DNA from: Diploptera punctata
Taxonomy: Eukaryota; Arthropoda; Insecta; Blattodea; Blaberidae
Assembly (NCBI GenBank): GCA_030220185.1
Contig: JASPKZ010007430.1
Coordinates: forward strand, 1,811,501-1,875,500
Direction of reading: 5' to 3'
DNA length: 64,000 bases
Position 1 is the stretch's first letter. Every line of letters starts with the position of its first letter. The notes under the pieces are model-generated. The model was not told where the DNA came from. It worked only from the letters and a program-made list of their open reading frames with translations, and searched no databases. The position numbers were made by a program, and so were the translations under genes. Below are positions 35,701 to 44,700 of the stretch, one piece after another.

Positions 35701-38700
35701 CATTGTGGTTAAAAGAAATATAGTATAGTATTTTTTAAATACTGAATGTTGAAATAATACTGACATTTTATTCTAATTAAAAATAATATGCCACACAGAA
35801 GGATTAAGTCAGTTATCTTTGCTTGTTATTTTTCTTAATTTTAGCTACTGTTTAGAGACAAACTCTGAACTATGGATTTTGAAGTATAATATCTAATTGC
35901 TTGTATTTGATATATTTAAATATAACTTAAAACTTCACAGAGACTGTTTTATTCTCCTTCCCTGATTATGTATTTTTAAACTCACATCATTAATGAATCA
36001 AGTACTAATTTTAATTCATAAATTAATAAGTCATTTTTACATCTTACCTCATATTTCATGTTTCTTTAAATACGGGTAGTTTTCAAGAGAACCATCTCTC
36101 TCATTTTCAACCATCATTATGATATCATTATCATGTAAAAATCTTCTTCTTCTTCTTCACGGATTAGGCTTATTTACTAGCCTGTTCCGGCTCCAAATTG
36201 CTGCTCTTTCCATCTTTTCCTTGGTCTTCCCAAACTTCTTCTTCCTCGTGGTGAATAGTTGTATGCTGCTTTTGGTATTCTATTCTCAGTCATCCTTGCC
36301 AAGTGTTCTTTCCAGTTTGTTCTGTATTTCTCTACTGTTGTGTTTAATTCCTCTACTTTTAGTTGTCTTATTTCTTTGTTAATCATGTAAAAATGACTCA
36401 TTAATTTGCGAATTAAGAATCTCATAATCTTATTTCCCATATTTAACTATGAATACTAATTTTAAATTTGATACTAAACACAAAAAGCCACATCTTTCTC
36501 TTTATTACAGATTATACCATCTCAAGATGGTTTTGAGGAAGAAAAAAAAACTTTTTAATTAATTTAAGGTTTTAAAAAATTAAATACCGGTATAGGACTT
36601 AACTTTGTTTGAGGCTATAAAGGCAATTTGCATAAGCACAAGCTTGTTTCATTTTATATATTAAATATCCTTTTACTTTAATTTTCCTATTACATTTTGA
36701 AGAGCCATGTTAATTAAAACTGCTGAAAGGATGACTCCTTGTCTTATTCCAGTTGGAGACTTCAAACAATTTGCTGGAGTTATTTCCTATCTGGTAAAAG
36801 TTTGCATTGTTGCATGATAAAATGCCACCAGTTTCATTTACATATGTCAAGTGTGTTGATAAAAATTACCATAATTTTTAACAGCAAATGTACGTAAAAA
36901 GCTAAGGTAGCGAATATAAACCAGAACATGACATTTTGCTGCTGAAATATGGATCAAAACTGCAGCTTATTTTCAAGCCAATATAATAGTATAATAATAA
37001 AGTTAGTAATACCTATCCCTGTATTTGCTCCAGTTATAATTGCAACTTTTCCTGCAAGATCTCTTCCATGAAGAACTTGTAATGCTAATGTAGATCCATC
37101 AAATCTCTGTCGAAAGTCCTGGGCATGTTCCTTCTCTTCAGTAGCAAATGCCAACCTTGGATCACTGTAAGTTGTCCTTCGATTTGCGTGGTCCACATAA
37201 AACAGCTTACCATCCTCTGATACACACTTCTCCCACCCAAATGGTAAATCTACAAATTAAATATATTGTTTATATAGTGAAAACACATTAAATAGAATAG
37301 CTATTTATATTACAAGACTGAAAATAAGGTTTTATGGACGAGTTGAGATGTTTACAGCCGAAGCATAGCTGAGGCTGGAAACAAATTTATTAAACGTTCT
37401 CGATCATTGCATTGGACATGATTTTATTCATATTATGTTGAATTTAATTATTTTTAATTAACGGATATTAATATATACTCTACATTTAATTAAATTTACA
37501 GTGGGAGGAAACACTATGAAGTATTTATATTAATAAATGAGTTGGAGAAAATGTTTTAACATCTCACCTCACAAAGTTGCGTGTCTCCACGATACCGGTT
37601 TCAAAAGTATAGTATTACTTCCATCTTAAGTTGGAATTTGACTGAAGATGGAAGTAATACTATACTTTTGAAACCGGTATCATGAAGACATGCAACTTTG
37701 TGAGGTGAGATGTTAAAACATTTTCTCCAACTCATTTATTAATGTACTCTACATGCCTATTTAACAATAGATTAAAAACAATACTTATAAATATGATCAC
37801 AATGAACTTGCTCACATGGATAGGAGAAAATTATGTTTATAATTATTTCTGTTGAAGATCAGAATTACATGATAATGGAATGTTAAAGTAATTAAGATTA
37901 TTTTAAATTAAAATATGAATAAAAGTAATATATCCAAAATATATGGCAACATAAATTATCCATTGCATAGACTTACAGTTATTAAGGTACATTGGATTAT
38001 TACACTAATTCCAGTTGTACAGTAAACAAACTTGCACATGATATTACTCTGCCGACTCCATCTACTGGGGGAACCAGTACTACTTTGAACTGCCATATGA
38101 CTGAATTGTGCATGATAGAAAGATTTTTCTTATGCAACATCTTATTTAATGGGAAATAAGACTGAATACAACATATGATGGTACCAATAATTAGGAACTT
38201 CCTCTATTTCTTATTTATTTATAACAAAAAATTATATATGAGCCTACCTAATTAGATGTTTACACTTTTTCCATGATGTCAGTAGATGACTTTTAATTAC
38301 CGTTACACAATTTCATTATGGGCAGAATTTATGTTCTATGTTGACTCAACTGTAAATTATGCTTTTTTTCACCATATCCTCAATGGTTAATGTGTGATAT
38401 TTTTCACTGAACAGTTTGAAAATATTAAAACAAATTTGTTTCTCTCTGCTTTTCAAATGCTTTGCTTTCAAATGTTTAAGAAATTGTACAGAAATTTTGC
38501 CTTTTTGAAACAATTGAAATTCTAACATATTCTGCATTGCAAATGTGTAAGAATAAAACAATGCTTATTTAATGTATTAAAATTGTATATTTTAAGGTTC
38601 TCCCATATAATTTATATAGACATGTGATAAATGACATATTTTTATTATTTTTATTTCCTTTATTTTGGGTGTTAGATAATTTTCTTACATGCTTAAAGGT

Positions 38701-41700
38701 AAAACCATTATTTGACCAATGAAAATGCAGTCAAACATCTGGAACTTAGCTCGGAAGAGGTATAGCTTACTTATAACAAGGAAACAATTGAAAGTCATTT
38801 CAATCAGTACTGCCAATTAACAAAATGAAAAATTATATCATAATTAAAAATACATTTTTATAATGTGAAATAATATACTTTTATTTTGTCTTGTAATGAA
38901 ATAAGTACTGAAGACATAAACTTATTATTCATTAATTCTTATTGATTTCCCTTGCTTGTTTACTTTAAATTCGTTAAGTTTGCCATGGTTTATCCAATAA
39001 TGGCAAAAGTTGTATCTGTTTTTGTGAATATTACAGTTCATGGGACTGTAACATTCTGTTTTTTCATGTATTTTTTTTTTGTAAAATCCTAAAGTAGTGA
39101 AATGAGACTAGTATAAAATAAATATTTTAGTATGAACTGATCATTAAACGTTACATGATTAAAACCATTTCTTCACAACATAGGAAAAAGTAACAAAATC
39201 TTATGCAGTATTTTTAATTACACAGTGCATCTAAATTCACATTACAGATTTTGAAGGCATGTAGTGGGGACCAACAAGGTTAAGTTTTGTATAGGAACTC
39301 AGGAATAGAAATGTCACACAAGCTCTCCACACAACCCTCTTCTGAGCCAATGTTTTTACCAACCATCTCCTGTATAATCTACTTCCCTCAAATCATGGAT
39401 AATGTTATTCTCCTACCTCATTCTTGGCCTACCACCTGGGCGTTTTCCAACAAGAAGTTTTCATGACCCTCTTTCATTTTCCATTCATTCCTACCTCATT
39501 CTTGGCCTACCAACTGGGTGTTTTCCCTGTAGTTTTCCCAACAAGAAGTTTCCATGCCCCTCCTTCAATTCCCATTTATGCCACATGACTTGCCCATCAC
39601 AGTCTAGACTTAACTGTTTTTATTATATCTGGTTTCCTATAAATATCATGTAGTTCACTGGTTACGTAATTTTCTCATTTTGCCAGCTCTGATCACACAC
39701 CTATACACCTATACTTTTTTTAAATTTCACTTTTTTTTTCTATATACTCCCCATTTAACATGATCACAAAGACTGGCAGAATTACATTAATATGCTTAAT
39801 CAATAGGTTAAGCTAACACTTCCTTCCAATCTACAGACTAATTCGAACAAGCTGTTCTCAACTTTCAGGCTACAATTAAAACAGCCATTATACTGTCAAC
39901 AACACAAACAAAACATACTGCACAAACAAAACAAGCCAATCCCACGCTTCAAAATTATTTGAATGAAAAAAATGGTTCTCTGGGGCCATCCTATGAAACA
40001 CTGGAGGGAAAATTTTCTATAGGATCGTAACAGGCCTTGGCCTAATACTTGGAAGGAAGAAGAAGAAGAAGAAAAAATGGTACCTTAAGTCATCATCATC
40101 TGCATTCATGGATTAGGTCTGTTGACCCGTTCCGACTTCAGCCCATCTCTTTCTAGGTCTGCCCACATCTCGGGTGCCTTTAGGTTTGTATTTTGTTATT
40201 TGATTTGGATATATATCTACATTCATTCTGTCTATGTGTTGCTTCCATTTTTGTCTATATGTATCCATTTTATCAGTTATTGCAAATATTTCAAGTTCCT
40301 GTCTTATTTCTGTGTTCTTGATTCTGTCTTCCTTAGTGCACCCTTTAACAGATCTCAAAAATTTCATTTCTGCTGCCATTATCCTACTTAGATCTTGTTT
40401 TTTATGTATCCAGGCTTCTGAACCATAGAGTAGTACCGGTACTGCCAACATTTTATAAAATTTCAATTGGGTCTCTCTTGTTGTTTTGTTATTTGGTACC
40501 TTAAGTAGTACCGTGATTTCAGCTATCATCAACATAAACAGATATACATCATTATGCTCATCTGGTGCAGACTCATATGTGAGAGCTGAAAAATGCTGAT
40601 TCAGACAATTTCCTTCAGCAGTTTCAGATCGGAAAACCTTATTGTGGAAAACCATTAATTGAATCTGAAGGAGTAGAGCTCCACCTCCTCTTTTGGCCAT
40701 TTACTCAAATGGTACTTGTGCTTATCTCTCTAAAAAGAAGGCTGAGGTCCTAGCTGACAATGTTGCAGTTCGCTTCAGACACATGAGCTCACAACACCAG
40801 CCCATGAAGCAGAGTACGCCAAATCATAAGTACTTTTCTTGTGACTCCTATCCCTCTTACCCTTCCTGATGTATAGTTTACTGAATTGAAAATCCCCATA
40901 CATCACCTCCAGTCAAATTGTGCACCTGGCCACGACTAAATTTCTAATTTGTGGTCAAACATTTACTGCCTAAAGCCCTTCTTTGTGCATCTCATTCCTG
41001 TTTGTAATTATTGTTCCTATTTGAATCCAGTCAATTCTTCAAAATTTCCCCTAATTTGCCATTAACCATCCATTATATAATGTACATTTACCTGTGACCA
41101 TATATTTAGTTTTATTGATGTTTACTTCCAGCCCCTATTTCCTAGCGCTACTCAATAAAGTGTGCATGTTGGCCCTTAGTATCTACTCCATATCAGCTCA
41201 TAATACTAGATCATCAGCATAAAAAACAGCTTATTAATACCATTGAGTTGTATGTATTCTTCATCCTCTATAAAGATTTGATGGCATGCTCTAGTATAAA
41301 ACTGAATAGTAGAGTAGATGGAGCATCTCCTTGCTTTAACCCAATGCGATACAAAAGTATCTGAAAACTGTTGCCTACACGCACCTTACCCTTTGTGCAT
41401 TTAGACACATTTGAATAAATCTAACTAACTGTTTAGGAATTTCGAACTCCAGCAGGATACTATGTAACTTTTACAACTTAACTGAATTATGCCTTTTTGA
41501 AGTTATTTAGTTGATGCACAGTGCCATTATATTTCCATTTCTTTTCTAAAATCTGTCTTATACTAAAAATCTGATATTGTAGACTTATTTTTTCTAAATC
41601 TACACTGATGTTCACCTATTACATCATCAATACAGGGATAAGTCTGCTAACTAATATATTTGTTAGAATTTTGTACAAAGCTGAGAGTAATGAAATGCCC

Positions 41701-44700
41701 CTGTAATTGCTGAAATCATTATTATTCCCTTTCTTATAGATTGGTATGATAACCAATTCTTTCCATTCATTTCAAAGAGCAATCGACGTATCTTGTCCAT
41801 TAATTTTTGTTCCCTGATTTTATCAATTCTGCAGGGATCCTATCTGAACCTGATGCTTTATACATCTTTAATTTTCTATTTTACCATTTCAACTTCTAAT
41901 CCACTTGGTTCTGTGGCTAATATTTCTGCTGTCTGTAAATCATCCTCTTCAATATCCTGATCTGCATGTATATTTAATTGTTGATCAAAATAATTTTTCC
42001 ATCTATTTAATATACTCCTGGAATCTGCATCACATCACCATTTTTGTTTCTAAATATGCTTGTGTAACAAAATTTAACAAGAATATACAAGATATACAAT
42101 GAGTTTCACTCGACCTATGGCTGATAGCAGGAAAAGTGACTGCAAGCATTGAGTCAACTCGCGCTGCCCACGCAGTGTCCACGCTAGTGGCCACAAGTCG
42201 AGTGAAACTTACTGTTTTCTGTACCATGATTCATAGACTATCATTAGCACTAAAATAGTCAAATTTTCTATTTTTCAATACAGAATTAATTTTGAATATT
42301 TTAATCCCTATACAAAACATTAGCAAGACCAGTACTTTGTTATGGAAGTGAGGCAGAGAATCTATTGTATCATCACTAGAGAGATGAAGTTCATGAGATC
42401 AACAGCAGGTTATTTCTGATGGGCTCACAAAATAAATGAAATGTTGTAAGAACTTCAGTTAGCATGGGTTACCCATTTTATAAAAAAGTACCAATTCAAT
42501 TGGAAAACTCATTTGAAATGTATGTCTAAGAATAGAATCCCAAAAGCCATACTTCACTAGCTGGTCACATGGAAAGAGATTTATGGGCTGTGCAAGGAAG
42601 AGATGGATTTAAAATCCAGCCTTGAGATTGTAACTATCTGTTCTTGTACAGTGCGATCAGTAGAAGCAGGGATTTCACTATACACTGCTGATGCACTCGC
42701 GGCAGGGAATGGACAGCAAAGGATCACAGTGATACAACCACACACATTTTCGTAACTATTTTATAAATTGTCGTACTTACCAACTTTATTGAAGCAGGTG
42801 CTGGAACTGTTCACCTTCGTTGTCCATATATTTTGACACCTCTTTATAAAATTTGTTGTACAGATTATGGACTGTTGAATGTGACAAAATTTTTATACCC
42901 GGGAATCGTGTTTCAAAAAGTCTTCGTACTTGGCTGGCAGACTGAGTTAACAAATATTGATCATAAATAAATACACGTTGTTCAGTAGAAAAATTATTAG
43001 CCATTATACGGTTTACAATTTATACTTATACACACGTCATTCAGTGTTCACTTATACACGCCTGTTTGTAAGATACAAATTTAAAAAACTTATATACACA
43101 TCATTCAGTTTACATTATATACACGTCATTCAGTTCACAAGGAAAAGCGACCGAGCACCTTATATACTCAGGGGCATGCCGTAGCGTAATGGTTAAGGCA
43201 CTGCGCTACAAGCCGGAAGGTCGAGGGTTCAAGTCCCGGTGGGGTCAGGATTTTTAAACTGATCCAAACCTTCTGGCGGCACTATGGCCCTGGGGTCGAC
43301 TCAGCCTCTAACTGAAATGAGTACCAGACGCTTGTTCTGGGGTAAAGGCGGCCGTCACGCAGGGCTGACAACCCGGCTGACATCAAGTGCCGATTGTCAA
43401 GAAAAAGTGGGAGCCTTAATCTCCTACTACCCCAAGGGCCTCCTGAGGCCTGTAGTGGGATCACTTTACCTTTTTACCTTATATACTCAAAGTACACTAT
43501 CTGACTGTGACCGTGAATGCATGGGATGTACTCGTATACTGCTGAGTCAGTGCACATTTCAAGTCTCGTGCCTGCACGTGTAAGCTTTTGTCATCGCACA
43601 GCACAAACCCCGCATCTGCTGTCCAAGACTATACTGATCTCACTGTACTTGTACTGAAGAAGAAGATGATGATTAGTTTTTGAAACCTACTTTGTACATA
43701 CCGTTACTGAATATCTTATAATTTTTCTCTTCAAATATAATTTATCCATCATTGAGATGTATAAAATGAATAATAAAAACATCTAAAGAAGTCATATTGG
43801 CTTTACAATGAAATGTAAAATTCCAAATTAAATGTCTTCTTAATAAAGAAGCCAATGTTTGCAAGATAGAAGCAAAGGTTTCATAGCATTTGGTGAGCAG
43901 GAATTAACAGCATATATAAGGGAAGGATTTGTGTTTAGATTGGAGTTACTCAGATAGCTCACTTGGTAGAGCATTTGCCTAGAGTGCAAGGTCCTGGGTT
44001 CAAACCCCAGTCTGAGCGTATAATTTTTATCTTCAAATATATCCATCACTGAGATGTATGAAATGAATAATAAATACATCTTATAATTTCCTCATTTGCC
44101 AACTGACTTTTGGGCCAAATAGTATTTGTATCACAGAAGTAAAACAAATTAAGTATGCTTACCTCCTGATACAACTTTTTTCTTTCCTGTCCTGGGATGG
44201 GTCCATTGAGTTCCTTTTGTAGCATGACTGAAATTCAAACATAAAATAAATAAACATTGGAAATAAGAAATTAATAGTCAAGAATAAAAGATACTATTGT
44301 GCAAATGACTACATATGCATGTAACAACAGACCTAAATATTATGAGATTCCGGGCTATGTGACCGTGGACAGGAATCTTTTAATATTATGATTATCCTTT
44401 AAAATACAAAACTATAATAAAGCTTTAAAGCTTTAAGAATTATCAACCAAGTTTTTAAACCATCAAAAGTGCAGAGACACACAAGAATGAAAATCTATAA
44501 AATTCTCGCTAGACCCATAATCTGTTATGGCAGTGAAGCTTGGACCATCAGAACTCAGGATGATTGTCATATTACAGCCACGGAGATGAAATTTCTGCGA
44601 CGAACTGCAGGTTATAGCCTTCTAGACCACCAAAGAAATTCAACAATAGCCAGAGAGTTAAACATCGTACCTATATCTGAATACCTCCAAGAATATAGAA

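Noticed and set aside
39402..39653. Short protein with repeated [13 protein letters not shown]
   Set aside because: It is an antisense reading of a duplicated LINE family A segment.
43171..43250. Functional tRNA gene
   Set aside because: It is the head of a SINE with target duplications. The tRNA-like sequences at 21726, 26106, 26853, 43948, 50735 and 62620 are rejected for similar reasons or for poor acceptor stems.
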